A DNA stretch of 64,000 nt from Chryseobacterium glaciei (GTDB lineage Bacteria > Bacteroidota > Bacteroidia > Flavobacteriales > Weeksellaceae). The first letter of the stretch is position 1. Each line of letters begins with the position of its first letter. The notes under the pieces are model-generated. The model searched no databases. It was not told the origin of the DNA and worked only from the letters and a program-made list of their open reading frames with translations. Shown here in pieces: positions 1-8,864 of the stretch. Where the stretch lies: the NCBI RefSeq assembly GCF_001648155.1, contig NZ_CP015199.1:3109001-3173000 (forward strand). Reading direction: 5' to 3'. Made by a program: the position numbers and the translations under genes.

Positions 1-97
1 CCAATTCTTTTAATAAAATATCCTGACTAACCGCTGATTTTGAGTTCTTTAATGAATCAAGAATCAGTTGTTTTGTTTTTGTATTTCTCTTAAGCAT
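1..97 (-). CDS. Fur-family transcriptional regulator, N-terminal fragment
   Basis: The reverse strand reads from an ATG at 97 to the window edge without a stop and gives a 32-residue start, MLKRNTKTKQLILDSLKNSK and onward. This resembles the first helix of Fur/PerR-family metal- or peroxide-sensing repressors. The rest of the gene, including the metal sites, lies outside the window, so the subfamily cannot be told. It diverges from the flavoprotein gene at 184, and an inverted repeat lies between them, which suggests that it controls both promoters. Confidence 0.6.
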   Translation of the reverse strand, partial: MLKRNTKTKQLILDSLKNSKSAVSQDILLKEL

Positions 98-114
98 ATA
101 CAAATATATAAAAT

Positions 115-139
115 ATTATTGCGAATAAGTCGCATTAAT
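115..139. promoter_or_regulatory. Inverted-repeat operator (Fur-type box) in a divergent promoter
   Basis: Two 10-base arms, ATTATTGCGA and TCGCATTAAT, flank a 5-base spacer, with one mismatch between the arms. The core TGCGA-ATAAG-TCGCA is perfect. It lies between the divergent Fur-family gene and the flavoprotein gene, just upstream of a TACATTTG -7 element at 152-159. A repressor bound here would cover the -33 region of the flavoprotein promoter. Binding by the adjacent Fur homologue is inferred. Confidence 0.5.
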
Positions 140-183
140 GAAAATTTGTTTTACATTTGCAGAAGTAAGAAGCAACAAGCAAT

Positions 184-1083
184 ATGAAAAACTTTGACGT
201 AATTATCATTGGAGGAAGCTATTCCGGACTTTCAGCGGGAATGGCTTTAGGCAGATCTTTGAGAAATGTTTTGATCATCGACAGCGGAAAACCTTGTAAC
301 AGACAGACTCCACATACCCATAATTTTCTGACTCAAGATGGAAGAACTCCAAAAGAAATAAGCACGATTGCAAGAGAACAGGTAGAAAAATATGATACGA
401 TAAAATTTCATGATGGAGTAGTGCTGAAAACTTCCAAAATTGATGATAATTTTGAAGTTGAAACAGACCAAGCAGAAAAATTTACGGCCAAAAAACTAAT
501 TATTGCGACTGGTATAAAAGATATACAACCAAATATTCCCGGATTTGCTGAATGCTGGGGAATTTCCGTTCTGCATTGCCCGTATTGTCATGGATATGAA
601 GTTAAAAATGAAACTACCGGAATTTTCGCCAACGGAGATATAGCTTTTGAATTTTCAAAAATGATCTTGAACTGGACAAAAGACTTAACATTATTCACGA
701 ACGGAAAATCAAGTTTAAATGAAGAACAAACTCAAAAACTACAAGAGAAAAGCATCAATATTAATGAAACCGAAATTGAAGAAATAATCCATAAAAACGG
801 ACAAATTCAAAAATTAATTTTCAAGAACGGACAAGAATTTTTATTAAAAGCTTTATATGCAAAAATCCCATTTCAACAAAATATCAACATATCGGAGGAT
901 CTCGGTTGTGAAATGACCGAACAGGGATTTATTAAAGTTGATCCTTTTCAAAAAACAAATATTTACGGACTTTATGCCTGTGGAGATAATGTTACAATGA
1001 TGCGCTCCGTTTCAAATGCCATTGCTCAAGGAAATTTTGCTGGAGCGATGGTGAATAAAGAATTGGTGGATGAACAGTTTTAA
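184..1083 (+). CDS. Thioredoxin-reductase-like NAD(P)/FAD-dependent oxidoreductase
   Basis: This 299-residue flavoprotein has an N-terminal FAD dinucleotide-binding motif (GGSYSGLSAG, about residues 10-19), a redox-type CPYCHGYE motif with C132 and C135 in the central domain, and a C-terminal FAD segment (YACGDNVTMM). The layout is that of the thioredoxin reductase/AhpF family, though the CxxC differs from the classical CATC, so the electron acceptor may not be standard thioredoxin. It diverges from a Fur-type regulator and precedes the arsenic operon after a terminator. It could reduce a thiol partner under metal or oxidative stress, perhaps one that serves the thioredoxin-dependent arsenate reductase at 2078. 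That link is inferred from position only. Confidence 0.85.
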   Translation: MKNFDVIIIGGSYSGLSAGMALGRSLRNVLIIDSGKPCNRQTPHTHNFLTQDGRTPKEISTIAREQVEKYDTIKFHDGVVLKTSKIDDNFEVETDQAEKFTAKKLIIATGIKDIQPNIPGFAECWGISVLHCPYCHGYEVKNETTGIFANGDIAFEFSKMILNWTKDLTLFTNGKSSLNEEQTQKLQEKSININETEIEEIIHKNGQIQKLIFKNGQEFLLKALYAKIPFQQNINISEDLGCEMTEQGFIKVDPFQKTNIYGLYACGDNVTMMRSVSNAIAQGNFAGAMVNKELVDEQF

Positions 1084-1100
1084 TTATATTCTATTTTTTG

Positions 1101-1134
1101 AATCCTTGTTGTAAATTCAGCAAGGATTTTTTTG
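1101..1134 (+). terminator. Rho-independent terminator after the flavoprotein gene
   Basis: Arms AATCCTTGTTG and CAGCAAGGATT form an 11-base stem with one G-T pair, followed by a run of seven or more T. It separates the flavoprotein from the arsenic operon. Confidence 0.75.
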
Positions 1135-1152
1135 TTAAAAGTTGAAAAAATA

Positions 1153-1188
1153 TTTGTCGGTTTTATTTATTATCGTAATATTGCGATA
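1153..1188 (+). promoter_or_regulatory. arsR promoter with overlapping ArsR operator
   Basis: TTTG at 1153-1156, a 19-base spacer and TAATATTG at 1176-1183 match the Bacteroidetes -33/-7 layout, with one departure in the -7 box. The -7 element lies inside an 18-base near-palindrome, TATCGTAATATTGCGATA (1171-1188), symmetric at all but one base pair. A nearly identical copy occurs at 1551. Such a site is expected for an ArsR/SmtB repressor that blocks RNA polymerase and is released by arsenite. Confidence 0.65.
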
Positions 1189-1205
1189 TAAAATTATTTA
1201 TAAAA

Positions 1206-1532
1206 ATGGGTGCTACTAAAACAGACTTTTTTACTGAACAACAAAACCAAATCGCTACCATTGCAAAAGCTTTGGGACATCCTGCCAGAATAGCAATCAT
1301 AGAATATTTATTGAAAGTTAATGAATGTATCTGTGGAGATATCGTTAATGAATTACCACTTGCCCAACCTACAGTTTCTCAGCATTTGAAAGAACTTAAA
1401 AACGCAGGATTAATTAAAGGTAATATTGAAGGAAACACAATTTGCTATTGTATTGATGATAAAGCTTTCGAAATTTTGAATACCTATTTCTCGAATATTA
1501 TTTCCACGGTGAAAAAGCAAAACTGCTGTTAA
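1206..1532 (+). CDS. arsR: ArsR/SmtB-family arsenic-responsive repressor
   Basis: This 108-residue protein has the winged-helix fold of ArsR repressors: ALGHPARIAIIEYLL, then a CICGD metal-site segment, and the recognition helix QPTVSQHLKELKNAGLI. It ends in a vicinal cysteine pair (QNCC), which may add to the arsenite site. In the family, binding of As(III) releases the repressor from a palindrome in its own promoter. Here two copies of such a palindrome lie before this gene and before the next one. It is the first gene of an arsenic resistance operon ending with the ACR3 pump at 3741. Confidence 0.9.
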   Translation: MGATKTDFFTEQQNQIATIAKALGHPARIAIIEYLLKVNECICGDIVNELPLAQPTVSQHLKELKNAGLIKGNIEGNTICYCIDDKAFEILNTYFSNIISTVKKQNCC

Positions 1533-1550
1533 AAAATTTTTGACCAAGAT

Positions 1551-1568
1551 TATCGTAATATTGCAATT
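1551..1568 (+). promoter_or_regulatory. Second ArsR operator, internal to the ars operon
   Basis: TATCGTAATATTGCAA repeats the first 14 bases of the arsR operator exactly. It includes a TAATATTG -7-like element 28 bases before the start of the DUF6428 gene. No TTTG is seen at the usual spacing, so it may be a weaker internal promoter or an auxiliary operator. Confidence 0.55.
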
Positions 1569-1591
1569 TAACAATTTAAAATATATAAAAA

Positions 1592-2065
1592 ATGACCTTA
1601 GAACAAATTAAAAATATTCTACCATCATTAGAAAACGTAGAATTTCAATTAGAAAATGGACAGTTTGTCCCTGAACATTTCCATGTCACAGAAATCGGAA
1701 TGGTTACCAAAGACTTTATAGATTGTGGCGGTACCATGAGAAAAGAAGAAAGAGTAAATTTCCAACTTTGGGATGCTGATGATTTTGAACATCGTCTGAA
1801 ACCGGGAAAGCTTTTGCGTATCATTACACTTTCAGAAGAAAAACTAGGCATCGGAAATTTTGAAATCGAAGTAGAATATCAAGACACAACCATTGGAAAG
1901 TATAATCTTGATTTTAATGGAAAGAATTTTATCCTTAAAAATAAAGTAACCGCTTGCTTAGCACAGGAAGCTTGCGGAATTCCTCAGGAAAAACAAAAAA
2001 TAAATTTGAGTGAATTGAAAAGTGATAAAGATTCTTGTTGTACCCCAGATTCAGGATGTTGTTAA
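1592..2065 (+). CDS. DUF6428 family protein of the arsenic operon
   Basis: This 157-residue cytoplasmic protein of unknown biochemical role belongs to the DUF6428 family, which I know from Bacteroidetes ars operons. The body is a conserved small domain (residues about 5-130, with VPEHFHVTE and DFIDCGGTMR). The tail is cysteine-rich: ACLAQEACGIP followed by DSCCTPDSGCC. Two vicinal cysteine pairs plus further cysteines are well suited to bind trivalent arsenic, so a chaperone or sequestering role is plausible but unproven. It lies between arsR and arsC and has its own operator copy upstream. Confidence 0.8.
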   Translation: MTLEQIKNILPSLENVEFQLENGQFVPEHFHVTEIGMVTKDFIDCGGTMRKEERVNFQLWDADDFEHRLKPGKLLRIITLSEEKLGIGNFEIEVEYQDTTIGKYNLDFNGKNFILKNKVTACLAQEACGIPQEKQKINLSELKSDKDSCCTPDSGCC

Positions 2066-2077
2066 TCTTTTAGAATA

Positions 2078-2695
2078 ATGGATATGAATGCTAAGCTATC
2101 AAAATATATAGAAGTAATTTTTACTAAGGAAATCAATGAAGAAAGAAAAATCATCTTACAGCCATTGATTGATTTTATACAGGAAAAAGTAAAAGATCAG
2201 AAGTCAATTAACATCAATTTTATTTGTACTCACAATTCACGCCGAAGTCATTTGGCGCAGATTTGGGCACAAACAGCATCGGCACATTTTAATATTCCTA
2301 ATGTAAACTGCTATTCCGGAGGAACAGAAACAACGGCTTTGTTTCCTAAAATCATAGAAACTCTGGCAAATGCAGGCTTTGAAAGTCGGAAATTAAGTGA
2401 AAATGAAAATCCGGTATACGTCATAAAATATTCTGAAAACGCTTCACCTATTATTGGATTTTCTAAGAAATATGATGATGTTTTTAATCCGGTTAGTGAT
2501 TTTGCTGCGATTATGACGTGTTCACAAGCAGATGGCGGTTGTCCTTTTATTCCGGGAGCAGCAAAACGTATTCCTATTACATTTGAAGATCCAAAAATAG
2601 GCGATAATACGTCAAGACAAACTGAAATATACGAAGAAAGAAGTCTGCAAATAGCGGCTGAAATGTTGTATGTTTTTTCTAAAATAAATAAGTAA
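2078..2695 (+). CDS. arsC: Thioredoxin-coupled arsenate reductase (low-molecular-weight PTP fold)
   Basis: This 205-residue protein has the phosphatase loop CTHNSRRS, with nucleophile C50. A second segment, CSQADGGC, places C148 and C155 seven residues apart. The same spacing occurs at C82 and C89 of the staphylococcal pI258 arsenate reductase, where the three cysteines pass a disulfide to thioredoxin. This favours a thioredoxin-linked As(V) to As(III) reductase over a plain tyrosine phosphatase. The protein is longer than pI258 ArsC, with about 40 extra N-terminal residues. The gene is 12 bases after the DUF6428 gene and 2 bases before the ACR3 gene, so all are probably co-transcribed. Confidence 0.85.
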   Translation: MDMNAKLSKYIEVIFTKEINEERKIILQPLIDFIQEKVKDQKSININFICTHNSRRSHLAQIWAQTASAHFNIPNVNCYSGGTETTALFPKIIETLANAGFESRKLSENENPVYVIKYSENASPIIGFSKKYDDVFNPVSDFAAIMTCSQADGGCPFIPGAAKRIPITFEDPKIGDNTSRQTEIYEERSLQIAAEMLYVFSKINK

Positions 2696-2697
2696 AA

Positions 2698-3741
2698 ATG
2701 AAAACTGAATTAAAATTTCTTGATAGATATTTAACCCTTTGGATTTTTCTGGCAATGATTATTGGGGTAGGATTGGGATATTTTTTTCCTACGATTTCTA
2801 ATGTTACCAACTCGCTTTCCGTTGGTACAACCAATATACCTTTAGCCATTGGGTTGATCTTAATGATGTATCCTCCGTTAGCAAAAGTAGATTATTCATT
2901 ATTGCCACAAGTTTTTAAGGATAAAAAAGTCATCTCAATTTCCTTATTGTTAAACTGGATTGTTGGTCCTGTTTTAATGTTTGCCCTTGCGGTTATTTTT
3001 CTTAGAAATGAACCTGATTTTATGATAGGATTAATTCTAATTGGCTTAGCAAGGTGCATTGCAATGGTAATTGTTTGGAATGATTTGGCAAAAGGGAACA
3101 GAGAATACGCTGCTTTGTTGATTGCTTTAAATAGTATTTTTCAAATCATATCTTACAGTTTTTTGGTTTGGCTATTCATTAATGTTCTTCCACAAAAATT
3201 AGGATTGGGAAATTTTAATGTTTCTGTTTCGATTCGGGATGTAACGGAAAGCGTGTTGATTTACTTAGGGATTCCTTTCTTAGCAGGTTTTTTAACGCGC
3301 TATTTTCTTACGAAATCAAAAGGAAAGGATTGGTATAACCGAAAATTCATTCCTGCAATTTCGCCCATTACCTTATATGCGTTATTGTTTACCATTGTTT
3401 TGATGTTTAGTTTAAAAGGCGATAAAATCATAGAACTACCAATGGATGTTGTAAAAGTTGCTATTCCCCTGATGATTTATTTTGTATTGATGTTTTTCAT
3501 TAGCTTTTTCATCAACAAATTCATGAAAGTTCCTTACGATAAAAATGTTTCAATTGCTTTTACAGCAACAGGAAATAATTTTGAATTGGCTATTGCGGTT
3601 AGTATTGCCGTATTTGGGATTCATTCGGCTCAAGCTTTTGTAGGAGTGATTGGTCCTTTGGTAGAAGTTCCAGTCTTAATTTTATTGGTAAAAGCCAGTC
3701 TATATCTTAAAAAAAGGTATAAACTAGTAACTAATGATTAG
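2698..3741 (+). CDS. acr3: ACR3-family arsenite efflux permease
   Basis: This 347-residue inner-membrane protein has about ten hydrophobic segments and the family motif [17 protein letters not shown], which holds the conserved cysteine needed for arsenite transport. Length and motifs match ACR3 rather than the unrelated ArsB family. It exports As(OH)3 formed by the reductase encoded 2 bases upstream. It is the last gene of the ars operon; about 110 bases separate it from glyA. Confidence 0.93.
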   Translation: MKTELKFLDRYLTLWIFLAMIIGVGLGYFFPTISNVTNSLSVGTTNIPLAIGLILMMYPPLAKVDYSLLPQVFKDKKVISISLLLNWIVGPVLMFALAVIFLRNEPDFMIGLILIGLARCIAMVIVWNDLAKGNREYAALLIALNSIFQIISYSFLVWLFINVLPQKLGLGNFNVSVSIRDVTESVLIYLGIPFLAGFLTRYFLTKSKGKDWYNRKFIPAISPITLYALLFTIVLMFSLKGDKIIELPMDVVKVAIPLMIYFVLMFFISFFINKFMKVPYDKNVSIAFTATGNNFELAIAVSIAVFGIHSAQAFVGVIGPLVEVPVLILLVKASLYLKKRYKLVTND

Positions 3742-3816
3742 TAAATCAATAGATAATATTAAAATTTCAGCTCAAAAATCATAAATAAGGATGATAAAAT
3801 CTAGCTTAAAAATCCG

Positions 3817-3824
3817 TATATTTG
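3817..3824 (+). promoter_or_regulatory. -7 element before glyA
   Basis: TATATTTG matches TAnnTTTG and lies 29 bases before the glyA start. No clear TTTG is seen 19 bases further upstream. Confidence 0.45.
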
Positions 3825-3853
3825 GGGTGAAAAATTTCAAAATCTAAAAGTAA

Positions 3854-5119
3854 ATGGACATTATTTTCGACCTTATTGAAAAAGAAAGACAAAGACAATC
3901 CCATGGATTAGAGTTGATTGCATCAGAAAACTTTGTTTCTGAAAATGTAATGAAAGCAGTGGGAAGCGTATTGACTAATAAATATGCAGAAGGATACCCT
4001 GGTAAAAGATATTACGGAGGGTGTGAAGTAGTAGATGAGGTTGAAACATTAGCGATCGATAGAGCGAAAGAGCTTTTCGGAGTTGATTATGTAAATGTTC
4101 AGCCGCATTCTGGTTCTCAGGCTAATGCAGCAATTTACTTGGCCGTTTTGAAACCTGGAGACAAAATCATGGGAATGGATCTTTCAATGGGAGGTCACCT
4201 TACTCACGGTTCTGCAGTGAATTTCTCAGGAATTCAATATAACGTAGTTTCTTACGGAGTTCAGCAGGAAACTGGTTTGATCGATTATGATCAGATGAGA
4301 GAAGTTGCTTTAAGAGAAAGACCAAAAATGTTGATCGCTGGTTTCTCTGCGTATTCAAGAGATTTAGATTATGCTAAATTCAGAGAGGTTGCAGATGAGA
4401 TCGGAGCTACACTTTGGGCTGACATCGCTCACCCTGCAGGTTTGGTTGCTAAAGGATTATTAAATTCTCCATTCGCACATTGCCACGTGGTAACAACTAC
4501 TACTCACAAGACATTAAGAGGTCCAAGAGGGGGAATGATCATGATGGGTAAAGATTTTGAAAATACTTACGGTCACAAAACTCCAAAAGGAGAAACTAAG
4601 ATGATGAGCCAAGTATTGGATGGAGCTGTTTTCCCGGGAATTCAAGGTGGTCCATTAGAGCACGTTATTGCAGGTAAAGCAATCGCTTTCGGTGAAGCGT
4701 TGGATGTTCAGTTTGAAACGTATGCTAAGCAAGTTAAATCTAATGCTCAGGCGTTAGCAAAAGCAATGGTAAGCAGAGGTTTTGATATCGTAAGTGGTGG
4801 AACAGACAATCACTTAATGTTAGTTGATCTTAGAAATAAAGACGTAAACGGTAAAGAAACTGAAAAGGCTCTTGTAAAAGCTGATATTACTTGTAATAAA
4901 AATATGGTTCCTTTTGATGATAAGTCACCATTCACAACTTCTGGGATCAGATTGGGAACGGCTGCGATCACAACAAGAGGATTGAAAGAAAACGATATGG
5001 AAACGATTTCAGAATTGATCTCTGAGGTGGTTGATAATATTAAAAATGAAGAGGTTCTTACTTCTGTAAGAAAAAAAGTAAACGAATTAATGGAAGGTAA
5101 AGCGTTATTTAACTACTAA
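3854..5119 (+). CDS. glyA: Serine hydroxymethyltransferase
   Basis: This 421-residue PLP enzyme interconverts serine plus tetrahydrofolate with glycine plus 5,10-methylene-tetrahydrofolate in the cytoplasm. Visible family motifs are the N-terminal [22 protein letters not shown], and the PLP-lysine segment [14 protein letters not shown]. The length is normal. The gene is followed by a clear terminator and is probably monocistronic. Its codon use looks like that of a highly expressed housekeeping gene and is less AT-rich than the polysaccharide locus downstream. Confidence 0.97.
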   Translation: MDIIFDLIEKERQRQSHGLELIASENFVSENVMKAVGSVLTNKYAEGYPGKRYYGGCEVVDEVETLAIDRAKELFGVDYVNVQPHSGSQANAAIYLAVLKPGDKIMGMDLSMGGHLTHGSAVNFSGIQYNVVSYGVQQETGLIDYDQMREVALRERPKMLIAGFSAYSRDLDYAKFREVADEIGATLWADIAHPAGLVAKGLLNSPFAHCHVVTTTTHKTLRGPRGGMIMMGKDFENTYGHKTPKGETKMMSQVLDGAVFPGIQGGPLEHVIAGKAIAFGEALDVQFETYAKQVKSNAQALAKAMVSRGFDIVSGGTDNHLMLVDLRNKDVNGKETEKALVKADITCNKNMVPFDDKSPFTTSGIRLGTAAITTRGLKENDMETISELISEVVDNIKNEEVLTSVRKKVNELMEGKALFNY

Positions 5120-5140
5120 CATTTATCGAATTTAAAATAT

Positions 5141-5173
5141 AAAGAATGAGCCTGTGCTCATTCTTTTTTTATA
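5141..5173 (+). terminator. Rho-independent terminator after glyA
   Basis: GAATGAGC and GCTCATTC form an 8-base perfect stem around CTGT, flanked by AAA/TTT and followed by a T run. Confidence 0.85.
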
Positions 5174-5176
5174 GCT

Positions 5177-5635
5177 ATGGAAAAGAAATCTTTCACTTTT
5201 GATGAAATTAAGCTGAAACTGGTGAACTATTGTGTTTATCAGGATCGTTGTCATGCAGAAGTAGAGCAGAAAATGCGGGAATTTATGTTGATTGAGGAAG
5301 CTAAAGATGAGATCATACTTTATCTTTTAAAGGAAAATTATTTAAATGAAGAAAGATTTACTCGAAGTTACATCCGCGGAAAGTTTTACATAAAGCATTG
5401 GGGAAGAAATAAAATCAAAATTAATCTGAAACAGAAGCAGATTTCGGAAAAACTAATAAATACATGTTTTGATGAAATTTATGAACCAGATTATGAAAAA
5501 ACATTAAAAAAAATCTTTGAAGATTACTATTCTAAGCAAACAGGTTTGAAGGAATATCAGAGAAAATCAAAGACTATTAAATATTTGATGGGCAAAGGTT
5601 TTGAATATGAAAAAATAAATGATATTTTTGAGTAA
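5177..5635 (+). CDS. recX: Regulatory protein RecX
   Basis: This 152-residue protein shows the RecX pattern of three-helix repeats: LVNYCVYQDRCHAEVEQKM, then YLNEERFTRSYIRGKFYIKHWGRNKI, then LKEYQRKSKTIKYLMGKGFEYEKI. RecX binds RecA filaments and limits strand exchange. recA is not in the window. The start is 4 bases after the glyA terminator, and its stop is 12 bases before the aminotransferase remnant, so it may be co-transcribed with the polysaccharide locus by position rather than function. Confidence 0.85.
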   Translation: MEKKSFTFDEIKLKLVNYCVYQDRCHAEVEQKMREFMLIEEAKDEIILYLLKENYLNEERFTRSYIRGKFYIKHWGRNKIKINLKQKQISEKLINTCFDEIYEPDYEKTLKKIFEDYYSKQTGLKEYQRKSKTIKYLMGKGFEYEKINDIFE

Positions 5636-5647
5636 ACATAAACAAGA

Positions 5648-6779
5648 TTGAAAGAAGAAAAAATCTGGCTTTCACCTCCGCATATGGGAGGAAGCGAGTT
5701 GAAATATATACAGGAAGCATTTGATACCAACTGGGTTTCACAATATGGTTACAACATTGATGAGTTTGAAAAAAGTCTTGAAAATTATCTTGGAAACAAC
5801 TCATTTGTTACCGCCCTGTCTTCCGGGACTGCAGCTATTCATTTAGCGCTAAGTCTATTAAATGTAGAAGAAGGCGATTTTGTGATCTGTCAATCCTTTA
5901 CTTTTGTAGCTTCTGCCAATCCTATTTTGTATTTAAAAGCTATTCCTGTTTTTGTTGACAGCGAAAGCTCAACTTGGAATATATGTCCCAACGCATTGGA
6001 AGATGCTGTTAAATATTGCATGAATCAGGGCAAAAAACCAAAAGCAATTATTACAGTTTCTTTATACGGAATGCCTTTTATGGTTGATGAAATTCTTGAA
6101 ATTTCCAGAAAATATGAAATTCCTATTATTGAAGACAGCGCCGAAGCTTTAGGAAGTAAATATAAAGGACAGCCTTGCGGAACCTTCGGAGATTTATCAA
6201 TAATAAGTTTTAACGGAAATAAAATTATCACAACTTCAGGAGGTGGAATTTTGATCTCGAGAAATCAAACAGATAAAAATAAAGCACTTTTTTTGGCTAC
6301 GCAGGCAAAAGACAATGAAGATTATTACAGCCATTCCGAAGTTGGATATAACTATAGAATGAGTAATATTTCTGCTGGAATAGGCAAGGGGACAAATGGA
6401 AGTGCTAGAAAATAGAATAGAAGAAAGGCGCGAAAACCATGATTTTTATCAAGAAATTCTTAAAGATATTGATGGAATAAATCTGTTTTCAGCTCCGAAT
6501 GAAGATTTTTATTCTAACTATTGGTTAAACACAATTGTGATAGATAAAAATATTTTATCAAAAGAAAATATTAGAGAAATTTTTTCACAAAATAATATAG
6601 AAACCAGATATTTATGGAATCCGATGCATTTACAATCGCTTTATAGAAAATATAAATTCTTTGGAAATAATTTTTCTGGTATAATTTTTGCGAGTGGTTT
6701 GTGCTTGCTGTCAGGAACTAACCTTACTGATAATTGCAAAAACAGGATTACTGAAGCTTTAAAAAAAATTAAACACTAA
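5648..6779 (+). pseudogene. DegT/DnrJ/EryC1 aminotransferase (PglE type), frameshifted
   Basis: The gene begins with TTG (KEEKIWLSPPHMGGSELKY) and reads as a PLP-dependent sugar aminotransferase to about 6390. It then continues in another reading frame to 6779. The internal PLP-lysine segment SFNGNKIITTSGGG is present. Comparison with the intact paralogue at 37494 shows one extra G in the run at 6388-6391 (GGGG where GGG is expected, before CAAATGGA). Without it, the product would be 376 residues, exactly the length of the paralogue. Such enzymes put an amino group at C4 of UDP-4-keto-6-deoxy-GlcNAc, made by the dehydratase encoded next at 6900. It may be a true inactivated copy or a homopolymer sequencing error. 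Confidence 0.85.
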
Positions 6780-6819
6780 ATTTATTTTTTAAATAGTAAG
6801 TATAGATGAAATTTTATTT

Positions 6820-6827
6820 TAATTTTG
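6820..6827 (+). promoter_or_regulatory. -7 element before the polysaccharide dehydratase gene
   Basis: TAATTTTG fits TAnnTTTG and lies 72 bases before the start at 6900. It may drive the main transcript of the polysaccharide locus. No matching -33 box is evident. Confidence 0.4.
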
Positions 6828-6899
6828 CAAGATTGATATAATTATTAATAATGAATATCAGGTTTTATACCTTATTAAATATGAACACAAATAACGACA

Positions 6900-8828
6900 A
6901 TGTACAATTCTCTTAGAAATAAAATATTTGGAGGGGATAATGTTGTCAATCTCTCAGACGTAAGATACCTTCCCAGATGGATAATACTTGTAATAGACAT
7001 TATTATTCTGGTCGTATCCTTATTTCTTTCAACTTACATCATTGAAAAAATCAGTATAAAAGAATTTATTTATCATGATAATGAAAGCATTGTTTTTGTT
7101 TCCATCATTTTGGTAAATGTAATATTCATGTATTTTTTTAAAACCTATGCGGGGATTATAAGACATTCAACATTTATTGATTTATTTAAATTATTGATCT
7201 CGTGCTTCTGTACCATGTTCATTGTAGCTACGATCAATATGATTTATTTCTGGACAACCGGAGAAAAATTTATCCTAACTCCTTATTTGATACTTTATTT
7301 TATCATTTCCTTCATGGGGTTATTTCTTTTTAGATTATATGTAAAAGAATTTTTTCATATCGTTAGAGAATACCGAAGAAGTGCTCTGAAAAAAAGAATT
7401 TTGGTTTTAGGTATTGATGAGCAGTCTATTGCTATTGCAAGGGCTATTTTAGATAACCCTAGTCTACCATATCAGGTTGTAGGATTTCTTACCCAAAGAA
7501 CGGATTCTAAGAGAGCTTCATTATTAGGAAAGCCTATTTATGAAAAGAAAAGAATTGAAGAAAATTCAAAAGAAGATCTTATTATAGATGGAGTAATTAT
7601 CGTTAAAGAAATGATGTCTAAAGATGAAATGAATTCATGGGTGAATTTATTTTTAGAAAAAGACTTAAATATTTTCAAAGCACCATCTGTTCAAAAATTG
7701 CGAGATAATGATCTAGGAGTTTCCATCAGAAATCTTCAAATTGAGGATCTATTGAACAGAAAACCTATAAAAATTGAAAACGAAGAGGTTAAGAGCAGAC
7801 ATTACAATAAAAACGTTTTAGTAACGGGCGGTGCCGGATCTATCGGTAGTGAAATTGTAAGACAGGTAGCTCAATTTAATCCTTCATTGATTGTTGTATT
7901 AGACCAAGCTGAAACGCCATTATATGATATAGAATTGGAAATGAAGGATAAATTTCCTCATATCAGATTCAAATTTGTTCTGGCAGATGTTTCAAACAAA
8001 CATAGAATTGAACCATTGTTTCAGATGTACAACTTTTCAATGGTTTATCATGCTGCGGCCTATAAACATGTTCCTTTGGTTGAGGAAAATCCTCACGAAG
8101 CTATATTAGTTAATATTTTAGGATCAAAAAATGTATCTACTCTATCAAGTAAATATAAAGTGAACAGATTTGTAATGGTTTCTACAGATAAGGCCGTTAA
8201 TCCTACAAATGTGATGGGAGCTTCTAAAAGAGCATCGGAGTTATTTGTGCAGTCATTACAGAATGTAGAAGGGAATGTAACTAAATTCATTACCACAAGG
8301 TTTGGAAATGTTTTGGGATCTAATGGATCTGTTATCCCACATTTCAAAAGGCAGATTGAAGCTGGAGGACCAGTCACTATTACTCATCCAGATATTGTAA
8401 GATATTTCATGACCATTCCTGAAGCTTGTGAATTGGTTTTACAGGCTGGAACAATGGGGAAAGGAGGCGAGATTTTTGTATTTGATATGGGAGATCCTGT
8501 AAAAATATTAGATCTGGCCAAAAGAATGATAAAACTGTCTGGTTTTGAACCGGAAATTGATATCAAAATAATTTATACAGGTTTAAGACCTGGAGAAAAA
8601 CTATATGAAGAGCTATTGAGTGATAATGCGAAAACTCTTCCTACTCATAATGACAAAATTATGATTTCTAAAGATCCAACGATGAATTTCTCGGATATAG
8701 AAGCTTTGGTAAATACGATAACGAGAGCTTCAATAAGAAGGGATAAAGTAGATGTAGTAAAGATTTTAAAGATAATTGTTCCAGAATTTAGGAGTAATAA
8801 TTCTGTCTATGAGGTATTAGACAAATAG
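6900..8828 (+). CDS. PglF/WbpM-type membrane nucleotide-sugar 4,6-dehydratase
   Basis: This 642-residue protein has four N-terminal membrane segments (within about residues 28-146), a regulatory CoA-binding-like Rossmann domain (about 165-265), and a C-terminal SDR domain with VTGGAGSIGSEIV near residue 307 and STDKAVNPTNVMGASK near 430. It belongs to the long FlaA1/PglF/WbpM dehydratases. These convert UDP-GlcNAc to UDP-2-acetamido-2,6-dideoxy-xylo-hexos-4-ulose, with Met in place of the usual SDR tyrosine. The flanking aminotransferase copy and the intact one at 37494 would use this product. An upstream ATG at 6881 is out of frame and meets a stop at once, so 6900 is the best start. Confidence 0.9.
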   Translation: MYNSLRNKIFGGDNVVNLSDVRYLPRWIILVIDIIILVVSLFLSTYIIEKISIKEFIYHDNESIVFVSIILVNVIFMYFFKTYAGIIRHSTFIDLFKLLISCFCTMFIVATINMIYFWTTGEKFILTPYLILYFIISFMGLFLFRLYVKEFFHIVREYRRSALKKRILVLGIDEQSIAIARAILDNPSLPYQVVGFLTQRTDSKRASLLGKPIYEKKRIEENSKEDLIIDGVIIVKEMMSKDEMNSWVNLFLEKDLNIFKAPSVQKLRDNDLGVSIRNLQIEDLLNRKPIKIENEEVKSRHYNKNVLVTGGAGSIGSEIVRQVAQFNPSLIVVLDQAETPLYDIELEMKDKFPHIRFKFVLADVSNKHRIEPLFQMYNFSMVYHAAAYKHVPLVEENPHEAILVNILGSKNVSTLSSKYKVNRFVMVSTDKAVNPTNVMGASKRASELFVQSLQNVEGNVTKFITTRFGNVLGSNGSVIPHFKRQIEAGGPVTITHPDIVRYFMTIPEACELVLQAGTMGKGGEIFVFDMGDPVKILDLAKRMIKLSGFEPEIDIKIIYTGLRPGEKLYEELLSDNAKTLPTHNDKIMISKDPTMNFSDIEALVNTITRASIRRDKVDVVKILKIIVPEFRSNNSVYEVLDK

Positions 8829-8842
8829 AAAAAATATAAATG

Positions 8843-8850
8843 TATATTTG
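8843..8850 (+). promoter_or_regulatory. -7 element before the export lipoprotein gene
   Basis: TATATTTG fits TAnnTTTG and ends 14 bases before the start at 8865. This is a likely start point for the transcript that carries the export and kinase genes. Confidence 0.45.
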
Positions 8851-8864
8851 TACAATTTTAAAAT

